From the NCBI GenBank assembly GCA_963210315.1, contig OY723295.1, positions 784,501-848,500 of the forward strand: 64,000 nt of DNA, read 5' to 3'. The position numbers and the translations under genes are program-made. Of this stretch, positions 53,691 to 64,000 are shown piece after piece. How positions within the stretch are numbered: the first letter of the stretch is position 1; each line of letters opens with the position of its first letter. The notes beneath the pieces are model-generated. The model was given only the letters and a program-made list of their open reading frames with translations, was not told the DNA's origin and did not search any database. This stretch comes from Rhynchopus euleeides (lineage: Eukaryota > Euglenozoa > Diplonemea > Diplonemida > Diplonemidae).

Positions 53691-53800
53691 TTGCTCTGTG
53701 GAACCTGGACTGCACCTTCTGGGCTGTGAGTCTGTAGATAGTTGGACAGTTGCGGAACCCATCTTTTGTGTGCCTCCGACTTGAGGAGCTGTCGACTTCA

Positions 53801-55035
53801 GAACCAAGGTTCAGAACGAAGATGACGACCTGCTGTGAGCTGCAAACCTTCTTGACACACCTACCGTACCTGCATTACACTCGTGGTAATTCCATACCCC
53901 TGGAAACAGGAGACCACCGTCTGTTCACAGATGGTCTTGAGCGTGGTAGCCATCTTTGCTATGGAGTCACGATTAAGTCTTTGTGGTCACGTGGGCCCAT
54001 GAGCAGCGGATACACTTGGAGTGGAGGGAGGGGGTGCGGTTCTGGAAAAGCGGGTCTGAATCTGGTCAAGGACGACTGAGGGCTTCAGTTCGAGTTTAAT
54101 GTGGGTCCAAGGGTACACAGGAGATCACTGCTTGCATATTCAACCTGCTTGTCATCCTCTGGTTACTGTTCAACGGCTCGAACTCCTCGACTTTCCTTGG
54201 CTGACTGAAATGAAACAATACGTATGCTGCTATTGTGTTGTTCCCCTGACAGAGGAACACAAGGGAAGGGTACTGCAGCTGTCCACGAAGTGGCTCGACG
54301 TAGCCACCTCACGCTGCCTAGAGGGTCGGTTCAGGTTGAAGCAGAGCAATTAAGTGTTAGGGGGATGCCTTTGGTCAAGGCCTTTTCTAAAAAAAATTGA
54401 CCCACGGCGCCTGTGTTGTAGCTCGGTCTACGCCAGGTTCCACACCCCGTCATCGCAAAACGTACACATACACAGAGGCAGGCCTCTGTGGTACGGGAGC
54501 ATGATGGGAGGAAATTTTGCCTTTTGGTCAAAAAGGCGCCTTTTTAGAATAAATTGACCCGCAGGGTGGCTGAGTCTTATCAGACAGGCCGACCTATGTT
54601 GATCAATGGAACCACACAACCTGTTCAACCTGCAAACCACCCGGGGTGGCGGCTGAGTCCTCACCCCTGCCGTAGCATGAGATAAGCCGACGTCGACCTC
54701 CGCTCCGGTCTCTCAACAACGGTCGTCACCAGTTGAACCGCGTCTGGGAAAGCCTGATCTTTGGATCTGGCCTCCCTGTTGTCACTGTGATTCGAAGAAC
54801 TGTGGGGTTCAGAACCAAGGATGAGGAACTGCTGTGAGCTGCACACTCTCTTGACACACCTGCACGTATCTGCGTTACACTCGTGGGAAACCCGAACCCT
54901 GTATTTATACAGGAGACTTTCATCTGGGACAGTTTCTGTTCCAGATGAGCTTTGACAGTGGTAGCCATCTTTGCTATGGAGCCATCGTCATTGCTATCGT
55001 CGTCACTCGGACCCATGAGCAGCGGATACAATTGG
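53801..55035. repeat. Diverged direct repeat pair (53801-53975 and 54812-54985) with spacer
   Basis: Both copies run from CAGAACCAAGG through CTGCTGTGAGCTGCA, TTGACACACCT and TACACTCGTGG to GTGGTAGCCATCTTTGCTAT. The spacer holds two copies of the GGTCAA...TTGACCC word also found at 39209. No gene found between 53691 and 55298. Confidence 0.7.
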
Positions 55036-55132
55036 TGTGGAAGGAGAGGGTGCGGTTCTGGATCAGTAGGTCTGAATCTGACACTGGGACTGAAACCCAT
55101 AGGTCTGAGATGACTCAGTGCGGGTCAGGTCC

Positions 55133-55279
55133 GTATACCGGTCCACCGACCGGTACACGGCCAACCGGTCGGGACCCACTTTGCCCGGTTCGCAAATGTC
55201 GGTTCTGGAACCGGTTCACCGGCGGAACCGGTTTACCGGTGAACCGGTTCCGCCGAACCGGTTCCAGAACCGGTTCAGC
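55133..55279. repeat. AACCGGTT palindromic cluster
   Basis: Repeated ACCGGTC, AACCGGTTC and TTTACCGGTGAA words; 55198-55273 folds into a long stem (CGGTTCTGGAACCGGTTC against GAACCGGTTCCAGAACCG). No coding sequence. Confidence 0.85.
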
Positions 55280-56055
55280 CCGTGCCAGCGCGTCGTGCAC
55301 CCTTTTACGTGGACAAACACGATTTTTCAAAAAACCGGCGCAGAGGCCCCAAAGCCCCCGTAAACCCTCCAAACCCCCCCAGATCGGTCCGGAAACCCAT
55401 CGAACCCCACTTTTCCACCATTCCGGGCACCTCAGGTGCCCGAATTGGGGTACCTAAATTTTGTGCCACCGTTTGGTACCGGACAGTGCCACTGTGTGGG
55501 AGGTTGGAAAAGAAAATGCCCCAACACACCACATCTGAGGGTTGCAATGCATGTTGCTTGCCAACCACGTCATCCGGTGGGTGTCAGGCGCTATGTAGGT
55601 GGCATTAGCCAGGTCTTCGATGAGTTCTGGCTTGTATATGTACCTCCCTGCCACCATGCACCGGGAGGCTGCCTGTAGGTACGGAACAAGTCCAGATGGT
55701 CGTGTGATTCCTGTGCAGCAGTGCTCCACAACCGGGATGTGTTGACAACGACTGTTGCAACACGAGCTGTACATTCCGGGAACACACGAAGTGCGCTGTC
55801 GTGGTACCCATTGTGCCAGAATTGGTAGTTGCTGCGGTCTACTTTGCCTGGCCCAAGAGCACTGGTACTGAACGGTGCAATATGCGTGGCGAGGTGAATG
55901 CAACGGAAGGCATGGTTTGACATAAGACTTACTTATTTTTACGCTTATTCCGTAAGATTTGTAAGTCTTATAAGACTTACGGAAATCTTACGGAAATCTT
56001 ATAAGACTTATAAGAATCTTACGGATTCTTATCAGGCTTACGGAAAATCTTATAA

Positions 56056-58083
56056 CATACATTGGGCGTTATTCCGTTACCAGTAACGGTAATAACGTTA
56101 TTTTTGCGTTATTTTTTGACCCCAAAAAAGGCAGCATTTCCCGGTGAATCTGACCCGAAACTCGGGTCCCTACCCCCCCTAAAAGAATTTTCTTGGGTAA
56201 AATATCACTCCAGGGGGCCACTCCGTGATGTCAAAAAATTGGAAAACGTTTTCTCCTAAAATAACGCGTTATTTTTCCGTTATTTTCATGAAAACTTGCG
56301 TTATTCGGACAATTTTGCGGGCGGATGGTGTAGTTTTTGGTGGAGATGGCTCCAGAATACCCCCCTGGGACCATTTTTTGGATAATAACGCACGGACATG
56401 TCGAGTTTCGTGAAAAAATCATGTTTTTTGGCTTTTTCAAGGCAAATACTGCAGAAACCCCTGCAACCTTGCAGCATCCAATGTTCCTGGAGTGAAATTT
56501 GGAGTGAAAATCACTCCAAAATCACTCAGTGTGGACGCAGAAGTGAATCCTTCAGGAATACACCCGCACACCTCACATTGGCGGTGTATAAACCACCTGA
56601 TATTTTTACTCGTTACGAGCGACGAAGTAGCGCGAAGTAGCGACGTGCCCATTTTTTCCCGGTCCGTTCTAAAATAGTTACGTTCCAAAAGTCCGTTACT
56701 GGTGCTGTCAAAGACGCTTCGCACAATATACGCACGAACTACCCAAAGTACGCTCGGGCTACGCACGAAGTACGCAGGAACTACACAATTTGAACTTTCT
56801 TGCACCCCCCAGTCATTATTTGCACGCACTCCAGGTCCCATATTTGCACCAGTGCAAATATGAGACCTGGAGTGCAAATATGAGGAATTTCCGAGTTCGT
56901 CGTGATGTGCAAAACATGACTGGGTTGTGCAAGAAACCATCATCTGCACCCCGTATCGGCCTCAATTGCACCCTCGTGCAGGTAAAAAAAGGCCTCGGGC
57001 CTCCGGCCCTCGGACCGTTTTTTAATTACGCACACGACCTTCGCGCGGAAAGTGTCATTCAGCCCTGCCAAACGTGCTCTACACACCACCCCCTTCATCA
57101 GGCAAGTGGGTTTGTAAGGGTGTGTGGAAGCGTCAACGCTCGGGTGCAGGAAATTTACATTTTGGTCGCAAATGGCGTTACACATGCACTATGCACAACG
57201 TGTGCACGATTTCGGCAGAACTACGCACAACCAACGCAATTTGGACCTTTCAACAACACCATTCACGGTACTTCGATTTTGGGTGGGAAAGATGGGGCAA
57301 GGAAGTGGCAAAAACTGCGAAGAAGGTCGAAAATTTTCACATTTTCATCAGAAACCATATTCAACGGATTCCAATTTTCGGGTGAAATCAAGCAGGTTGG
57401 CACAATGGCTCATGTTCACCCAAAAATGCACCTACCAAACCTCTTTTGCTTGATTTTTCGGACGGCATGGGTGATCCAGAGGCCAAAAATCACGATTTTT
57501 TCACCAATTCCTTCGACAACGGACAGTTCCAGACCACAAGGACCACATTTTGGGGTCAGAATTTTCTCGGTCAAAAAATTCGAAAAATCTGAAATCTCTC
57601 GGAATTTTGAGCATTTTTTGAGATTGGCATGCCCATTTTAGACCCTTTGCGTGGCTCTAAACCCAAAAATTTGCTCGAAAATGGCCTCAAATAGCCTAAA
57701 ACAGCCCATTCTGGCCACCCCGAAAAAAAAATTCGAAAAGGGTCCCCCTATAGAAGTTGCCCAAAAATACCGAAAATAACGCGGTATTACCGGTAATAAC
57801 GGTAATAACGTTACCGATAACGTTATTACCGTTACTGATAACGGTATTACCGTTACCGATAACGGTAATAACGGTAATAACGTTACCGATAACGTTATTA
57901 CCGTTCCTGATAACGGTAATAACGGTATTACCGTTATCGATAACGGTATAACGCGGAAAAATAACGTTACCGATTTTCGGATAACGTTATTCGGCCGTTC
58001 TGGAACGTTATTAACGGTAAGTTATTTTACCGAAAAAATAACGGTATTACCGTTACTGGTAACGCAATAACGCCCGATGTATG
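56056..58083. mobile_element. Element gamma (2,028 bp), complete copy nested in beta
   Basis: Inverted ends CATACATTGGGCGTTATT on the left and the complement of AATAACGCCCGATGTATG on the right (one mismatch), then CGTTACCAGTAACGG on both sides. TTATAA is duplicated at 56050-56055 and 58084-58089. It lacks MITE delta and so carries the empty TA site. Non-coding by my reading. Confidence 0.9.
57772..58070. repeat. GTTATTACCGGTAATAAC palindromic array, second copy
   Basis: Same as 24935-25230. Confidence 0.85.
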
Positions 58084-58955
58084 TTATAAGATTTTTTTAT
58101 CTTACCAAAAATCTTATAAGACTTACAAATCTTATCGGAAAAATCCGTAAGTCTTATAAGACTTACGGAAAATCTTATAAGTCTTATAAGATTTTCCGCA
58201 AGTCTTATAAGACTTATCGGATTTCTGGCAAGAATTTTCCGGAATCTTACAAGAATCTTATGAGATTTTCCCAAAATCTTATAAGACTTTCTCAGATTCT
58301 TACAAGTCTTATAAGATTTGACGGCTTATCGTAAGAATTCTTGGCTTTTTTTCGTAAGTGTTCGGAGCCAATAAGCGTAAGAATTCATAAGAATCCAACA
58401 AGATTCTTAAGCGGCTTGTCAAACCATGGGAAGGGCGCAAAGTCAATACAGCTCTCGGATGGCGGGTGGTGGTGCCACTAGTGTGTGACGTTCACTCGAG
58501 GATACAACGCATCACAATGAATCAGCAACCGTGGACCGAGTACAATACGCTCTCTGTGGCTGGTGTGGGGGACAAAGGCAGTGCCTGTGCCGCAGGCAGG
58601 GAGGTACATATACAAGCCAGAACACATCGAAGACCTGGCTCATGCCACCTACATAGCGCCTGACACCCACCGGATGACGTGGTTGGCAAGCAACATGCAT
58701 TGCAACCCTCAGATGTGGTGTGTTGGGGCATTTTCTTTTCCAACCTCCCACACAGTGGCACTGTCCGGTACCAAACGGTGGCACAAAATTTAGGTACCCC
58801 AATTCGGGCACCTGAGGTGCCCGGAATGGTGGAAAAGTGGGGTTCGATGGGTTTCCGGACCGATCTGGGGGGGTTTGGAGGGTTTACGGGGGCTTTGGGG
58901 CCTCTGCGCCGGTTTTTTGAAAAATCGTGTTTGTCACCCCCATTTGACCCCCCCT

Positions 58956-59866
58956 ACCCCCCCCCCCCCCCCCCTAGGCAGAGACCCCGATAAGAATCCG
59001 ACCCCCTGACCCCACCCGACCCCCGACCCCCTCTTATAAAAGACCCCCCCCCAAATATCTGGGAAAAACCCTGGGTTTTTCCCGAGGAAACGCGGGTTTC
59101 TCCCTCTGTTGCATTGTTTGGACTCCGTGCGGATCGTAGTGGGGTCACTTTGTTGGTGTAGGTGCCACACAACACCCCTGAAATGCAGAGGTGGTCCTCG
59201 TCGAGAATGGGGGTCGGAAACCCGGGGGTCGGAATCGAGGGGTCGGATATGGGGGTCAGAGGGGGTCGGCCCCCCTCCCGACCCCCCATTGTTCTCGGGG
59301 GTCGGAATACGGGGGGTCGGAAGGGGGTCTGAAACTTGGGGGTCGGAACTTTTGCACTATTTCTCAGGGGTCGGAAAATGGGGGGTTGCAAACTTGGGGG
59401 GTCGGAGTATGAGGGGTCGGCCCCCTCCCGACCCCCTCCGACCCCCCCACACAGGGTTTGCAAAACCCCGTCCTTTTGAATATTTGGGACTACTGGGTCA
59501 TTTCGTGGATAGAAGTACCAAGCTTCACTCATGAAATGTGGGTCTGGTCCAGGGATAGTCGTGGGAGGAGATGCCTGGGAGGCACACACCATGCCACCCT
59601 ACCCACCCACCCAGCGGCACCCTCCCCGACCCCCTCCTCGGGTTTTTCAAAAACCCGTTCTTTTGAATGTTTGGAGTTTGTGCGGATCGCAGTGGGGTCA
59701 TTTTGGCCATGGGGTGCCTATGAACACCCCTTATTGGTGGTCCCCATTCAGGCAAATTCCTCAAGGCGACCCCCTCGGACCCCCTCCCGACCCCCGACCC
59801 CTGACCCCCCCGACCCCCGACCCCCTCTTATCGGGGTCTATGCCCCTAGGGGTGGGGAAAAGCTGT
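58956..59866. repeat. GGGGTCGG/CCGACCCC-rich region; no gene seen
   Basis: Dense irregular repeats of GGGGGTCGGAA on the plus strand (59210-59430) and CGACCCCC (59003-59030, 59765-59828). A diverged direct repeat links 59108-59180 and 59660-59730 (GTGCGGATCG...GTGGGGTCA). G-quadruplex formation is plausible. No protein-like frame. Confidence 0.7.
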
Positions 59867-61222
59867 TTAACCCTTTAAACACGAGCCACCTTCGATTAAT
59901 ATCCCGTTTTGTTGGCCTCGCGACCTACGCTGCCTTTTGGGCCGATTTTGCCTCTCCAAGTCACAAACACATCCTAGTGAGGATGGTTGGCCTCCCCCTG
60001 TGAAAGGATGGCGGATTCCGTGGCTTATATGGCAGATTTGGGTTCAGAAATTGTTCAGCGATTGGTCAGGCTCAGAGCGCCTGGTGGGACACATAAATAC
60101 CGGCTTTTTGCAGTAGCAGCGCCTTTGCACACCCTGCACGCGTGGTTTTCGCTCTCCGGGACCGCCTTGTCGGTCAAGGAAGGCCCTTGGTGAGGTAGAA
60201 CGATACTCTGTTGCAGAGTGGGAGACCTGCGTGGTGCGACTTAGCTCTCCAGTGTGCAGCCAACTCTAACAAGATACCGACCATCCCCCTTGTAAATGTC
60301 CGGCCCTCGAATCCCCTTGGAATTGTCCGCCTCGGGGCCTCCTGGGGGGGCGGACAATTTCAAGGGTCTCCTGGGTACGAAGGCCTGCAGTGCGTATGGG
60401 TGATTTGAGGGATGTCAGGTATCCACGCAGCATGAGGGTCGTCATCTGGCAGCACTGCAAGCCTGTGCCAGTGCATCGCTCTTTGATGAACGGCAGCCCC
60501 AACCTGCCTCTTGTACATGATTCTCCAATCAGCAAGCCAGCCTCACCGGCTGCCATATCTGCGTGGTGTACATCGAACTCAGCACTTCAGCTGATGGGAC
60601 AGTTCTTCTGGTGTCGTTGGTCAAGGCCGAGACTGGCAGATTGAACAAGAGTTGGATGAGCACTGTCAGGTCAAATGAGTTGGGACTTGGAGTCACCGTC
60701 AGCATCTCTGGGTGGTCAGCGGTGCACGGTGGTGTGCAGCCCTCAGTTGGACGCCCACTCTCCTGTGTGCAGGGCTCCTTCTCGCCACATCTAGGGGTCC
60801 CTTGTCTTTTCGACAAATCGTGTCCCTCCACGACCTCCACTTCGTCATACCCTCATCATTACCACTCCTCTTGGCCATCCAGGCCCACATACGGCACGCC
60901 TGCTTCTTCTGGTGCCCCCGCTGTTGCAGATATGTCCTCGGAAGTGTAAAATAGGGCCAGACAGACCGAAGATGCGGCCAGGACAAAGAACAGCGAAAAA
61001 GGCCTCAAAAAGTGCGAAAAATGGCGAAAATACCGTTCATAGCAACACGATTTGAGGACCACAGGGGGGCATATTTTAGTGTTTTTTCATGCACCGTATA
61101 CCCCAATGGTCTGTAGGAAGACGTTTTCCCCCTGGTGAGTCCGGGAATGTCCTTAGGAGAAAATATTTCAAGTGTGCTTTAGTTTCCCGCCACGTACGTG
61201 GCGTTCCGTGTTTAAAGGGTTA
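59867..61222. mobile_element. Possible non-autonomous element with TTAACCCTTTAAACACG ends
   Basis: TTAACCCTTTAAACACG at 59868-59884 is inverted at about 61206-61222 (CGTGTTTAAAGGGTTAA). No target duplication or coding sequence was recognised; a short hairpin GGAATTGTCCGCC/GGCGGACAATTTC lies at 60319-60362. Confidence 0.35.
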
Positions 61223-62695
61223 ACGCATTTTTGAGGTACCCCCAGAACACCCCAAAAGTGCATAAAATCCCCACAAACCGACCCAAAACCCTCCGGAAAC
61301 GTGTTTTTGGGGTGTTTCGCAGGTGTTTGGCTTGATTTTTTGGCACTATGCCGAAAGTTGAAAAGGTGGCCACCTTCCCGTACCTGGGCCTGGCCACCTT
61401 CGGGGCCTTGAACACACGCAGATGCCGTGCACAACGCCGGATGGGCAGGTGGGCCCAGCAGGAAGCACAGTTCTTCGTGGTGCTTTTTCTGGGGCTGAAG
61501 ACAGTCATTTGCAAGGTGGGAGGCAGTTGCCTGCTCCAAAAACGCTCGCAGTACAGCGGCTGCATCCCAACCCCCAGAAGGGCGTTTCTGCTGGCCCTGG
61601 GCAAGGCCGTGCCTGGTCTATCAGGGAGCGGCAGGTGGTGGACAGCGCAGGTTTGTCCGGTGCCTGAATTGTGAGCACAGGCGGCATCCTCACCGTGCCA
61701 GATGGAGGAATAAGGGCTTGCCTCGGCAAGCATTACAACTGTTGTCCACGAATCGTCAGCAATTACTGCAGTACACCAAGCTGGCCTGTCTGTAGCAGAT
61801 AGATGTGCTCCACAGAAGTAGAAGCACACGACAGAGGCTGCTGATTCAATACTCGGTGAGGAGATACTGATGCGATTGCATCACTGCACAAGGCCCTATC
61901 ATCCGCCACAGTGTCCACCACTTTCACCGGTATCTAAGTACAAGCTAAGCTCTGTGCGCAGTCTCGGGGGGTCCTCAGCCCGGGTGCGAACGTCAGGTGA
62001 GGCACAAGTCAGGCAAGTATGCCTGGATTCTGCAGTCAGCGTCGAACGTACGAGGAATGGCGAGATGATTTCCTAGCTGCTGTTGAAGACGGAGACTTCG
62101 GAAGAGCACAGCCTTCGATGTGCTCGACCCCAGAAGTACACCGCGTGCCGCTCCTGTCTGCCATTCTTTCTTTCCAGCAGCAATGCAGCACATGAAACGT
62201 GGTCACCATAATAAACATGCGCATGGCAATAGGGCAGTGTCTCACCGGATCACCGAGAGGGGTGTACAACGACCTGCAGGGCTGCCTCAAGTCGATGAGG
62301 AAATTCTGTGCACCTCCTTCCCTGTATACCACCAAATGGCACGGCACCACTGGGGCCCCGAAACTACCCACTATTTGGCGCCAATCACGAGGGGCTGCTC
62401 AAACAGGAGCTTACTGAGTGCCTAGGGTCAGCCAATATGTGCCCCCGGACCCTCCTGGCGCTCAGAAGTCGTGTTTCAGTGCTGTTTCCGTGCCCAGGGG
62501 ATAATGTGTCTCTCTCCTGGCCACCCCCAGGTACGGGAAGGTGGCCACCCCAAAAATACGGTCAAAAAAGCCAACCAAACACCTCCAAACACCCCAACAC
62601 ACCATTTTTTTGGGGTTCCGGACCGGTTCTGGGTGGATTTCATGGTTTTTGGGGGTCTCTGGGGTGTTGTGCAAAAAAATGCAAAATTTACGCTT
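61223..62695. repeat. Diverged inverted-repeat pair about 1.1 kb apart; no gene seen
   Basis: 61223-61406 and 62512-62695 are reverse complements with many changes; the best words are GGTGGCCACCTTCCCGTACC and its complement. The region between them has no convincing coding sequence. Confidence 0.55.
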
Positions 62696-62799
62696 TTTGG
62701 GGGCTTTTCCCCACCCCTACCCCCCCCCCCCCCCCCCAGTCCTCTTTGCCCCACCCCCAGGGCTGCCCCCTGTGAATGCTAGAACCTAGCCCAGCCCTC

Positions 62800-62996
62800 T
62801 TCTACGCCGCGGCCTCACTGACCACAGCAGCTCAACCCCGGTCACGCGGCTTGTTTGCCATAGAGCATTGTTGTTCGTGTTGTGCATGTCACTGTGCTAA
62901 GAGCCCGAAGGAGCAAAAGTAGAACCTGCTGCGCTAGCCCCACCAAGCAGCCTCAGTACGACAGGACGCGCGCAGGCACCGGGCCCCCTCTCTCAA
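62800..62996 (-). repeat. Diverged inverted copy of repeat zeta
   Basis: Reverse complement aligns with about 18070-18260: shared words include GAGGGGGCCCGGTGCCTGCG, CGCGTCCTGTCG and GGGGCTAGCGCAGCAGGT. It lies just upstream of the LRR-like gene. Confidence 0.75.
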
Positions 62997-63136
62997 AAAA
63001 AAAGTCCCTCCTCTACTCCCCCGCGGGATAACCCGCCCCATCTCCCGTTTTGACATCCTACAGAATCCTGGCCACCGTGTACGTTTGCCACCACACACCC
63101 ACCAAGAGCAGGCTCAGTGTGCTCTCCTACACTGCT

Positions 63137-63150
63137 ACGTATATATATAG
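63137..63150 (+). promoter_or_regulatory. TATA-like element upstream of the LRR-like gene
   Basis: ACGTATATATATAG lies about 110 bp before the start codon at 63255. Position and sequence fit a TATA box, but no transcript data are available. Confidence 0.35.
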
Positions 63151-63254
63151 TTGGCACAGTTGCGGAAGCGTCTGTAGCAGCAGAGACGCGAGTGCAGAGG
63201 CAGCTCAGTGCGATCTTGTCTTCGGCGCACCACTTCGGGTCTCCCCAACCTCCC

Positions 63255-64000
63255 ATGGGCTCTGCCTGGGGTAGTCGGCCTGTCTCTGATTCTTCGACTC
63301 ACACTTCCGGTGGGTCGCCTCTCACTTCATCGAAAGCCTCTTCCCGAAATCCGTTTGGGGATTTTCATCTTTTCGGTGTCCACCCAGAGGTCTACGTCAA
63401 ACATGGCGAGTGCATCGAAGTCGTGAACCGGCGAGTTGGCCTCACCGCGCAGGAGGAAGCCTACATCGCTGCTCGGATCAGGCAGGGCGAGGTGCGAGAC
63501 CTGACACTTTTCAACGCAGGTCTGGACGATGCAAGCATGCTCTCGCTTCTGCATCATCTCTTGAGAGGCTCCTCCATCGAAGAGGCAAGGTCGAACACTA
63601 TCGATGTCGGGCGGCTGGCGCACCTGTGCCTGACCGGGAATCCGCTGTCGCGACGCTCGCTGGTCCCTCTGTTCTCCCTCCTGCGGGTGCTCGGTGTGCG
63701 GAGCCTGTCCCTGTCACGCACCCATATTTCCGATGACTGTCTGGACCATCTCCGCATACACACGTTGCCAGAGAACCCCCAGCTGCATCGCCTGTGGATA
63801 TCCGGATCCGATTCTCTGCATACACAGTCGCTTGCAGCACTGTGCTGCGAGATGCCGCACCACCCACAGCTGGACCTCAGATGTACCGGATGCAAGCACA
63901 TCCCTGCAGAAAGCGCACAGCTCATGTTGGATGAAGCAAGGAAGAAAAGCAAGCCTGTGTATCTCGCCAAGGCCCAGGGGTTCCGCCAGTGGCATGCCGC
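63255..64000 (+). CDS. Leucine-rich-repeat-like protein, 5' part (runs off the window)
   Basis: An open frame of 248 codons from the ATG at 63255 to the last base, with no stop. After a Ser-rich leader (MGSAWGSRPVSDSSTHTSGG) come Leu-rich segments spaced like ribonuclease-inhibitor-type repeats: VRDLTLFNAGLDDASMLSLL, RLAHLCLTGNPLSRRSLVPL, VRSLSLSRTHISDDCLDHL and LHRLWISGSDSLHTQSLAAL. Each has the LxxLxLxxxxI/L-x(5-7)-L form. Such proteins are usually intracellular binding scaffolds; no enzymatic domain is visible yet. It is the only frame in the window that looks like a host gene, with ordinary mixed codons and no repeat structure at DNA level. The start is in a reasonable context (CCCATGGGC). 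The lack of introns up to the edge is noted. Confidence 0.6.
   Translation, partial: MGSAWGSRPVSDSSTHTSGGSPLTSSKASSRNPFGDFHLFGVHPEVYVKHGECIEVVNRRVGLTAQEEAYIAARIRQGEVRDLTLFNAGLDDASMLSLLHHLLRGSSIEEARSNTIDVGRLAHLCLTGNPLSRRSLVPLFSLLRVLGVRSLSLSRTHISDDCLDHLRIHTLPENPQLHRLWISGSDSLHTQSLAALCCEMPHHPQLDLRCTGCKHIPAESAQLMLDEARKKSKPVYLAKAQGFRQWHA

Larger units (their letters stand above)
55911..58428. mobile_element. Element beta (2,518 bp), nested in alpha
   Basis: 12-bp perfect inverted ends CATGGTTTGACA/TGTCAAACCATG, flanked by the direct repeat GGAAGG (55905-55910 and 58429-58434). The copy of alpha at 16244-17390 shows the site without insertion (GGAAGCGCGC). Its own sequence is a palindromic array of CTTATAAGACTTAC words at both sides; no transposase is encoded and its centre is occupied by element gamma. 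Confidence 0.88.
55299..58955. mobile_element. Foldback element alpha, copy interrupted by element beta
   Basis: 55299-55910 and 58429-58955 together match 16256-17390. The extra 2.5 kb is element beta plus its duplicated target. The outermost left bases (GGGGGGTCAAATG) are missing here. Confidence 0.85.

Noticed and set aside
61348..61674. 108-codon frame near the inverted repeat at 61223
   Set aside because: No recognisable protein features and it begins inside the repeated sequence.

Overview
This window is eukaryotic repeat-rich DNA, almost certainly from a GC-rich microbial eukaryote (protist or alga); I cannot name the species. The evidence is one in-frame spliceosomal intron in each of two identical genes, four kinds of eukaryotic transposable element (a VIPER/Ngaro-like tyrosine-recombinase retrotransposon, two hAT transposons, a Crypton-like element and a giant unassigned element), several satellite families, and an almost complete absence of host genes. 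There is one 200-base assembly gap (25581-25780).

Layout. 1-7408: head-to-tail tandem copies (period 4,622 bp, minus strand) of a retroelement coding for a Gag-like protein, a tyrosine recombinase and a reverse transcriptase/RNase H. 7409-16250: three related 31-bp satellites (A, B, C) in a higher-order block that is repeated once, with a short exon of a class III nucleotidyl cyclase between satellites B and C in both blocks. 16244-28635: a nest of mobile elements (a foldback element with about 345-bp inverted ends, a hAT, a Crypton-like recombinase, a truncated non-autonomous element carrying a 329-bp TA-flanked MITE, a second hAT), many of them abutting the decanucleotide repeat AATAAAATAC.

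28636-51111: a 22.5-kb giant inverted repeat. Two nearly identical arms each carry one outward-reading two-exon gene for a predicted 1,891-residue protein. It has an RNase H-like/DDE-type region of no family I recognise, a degenerate Josephin-like segment and a C-terminal OTU cysteine protease with its catalytic Asp, Cys and His in place. Each gene is preceded by a long array of another 31-bp repeat, and the arms share a terminus (TAGAGGAGGCATAGC). This is the best candidate for an undescribed system: a large self-contained transposon whose transposase-like protein is fused to deubiquitinase-like modules.

51112-64000: an 18-bp satellite abutting the right end of the giant element, diverged dispersed repeats, a second copy of the foldback element that has been invaded twice in succession (insertion within insertion, both with clean target-site duplications), GGGGTCGG-rich DNA, and finally the 5' part of the only likely host gene, a leucine-rich-repeat-like protein starting at 63255 and running off the window. 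Most long open frames in the satellites are artefacts of stop-free repeat units and are not annotated as genes.
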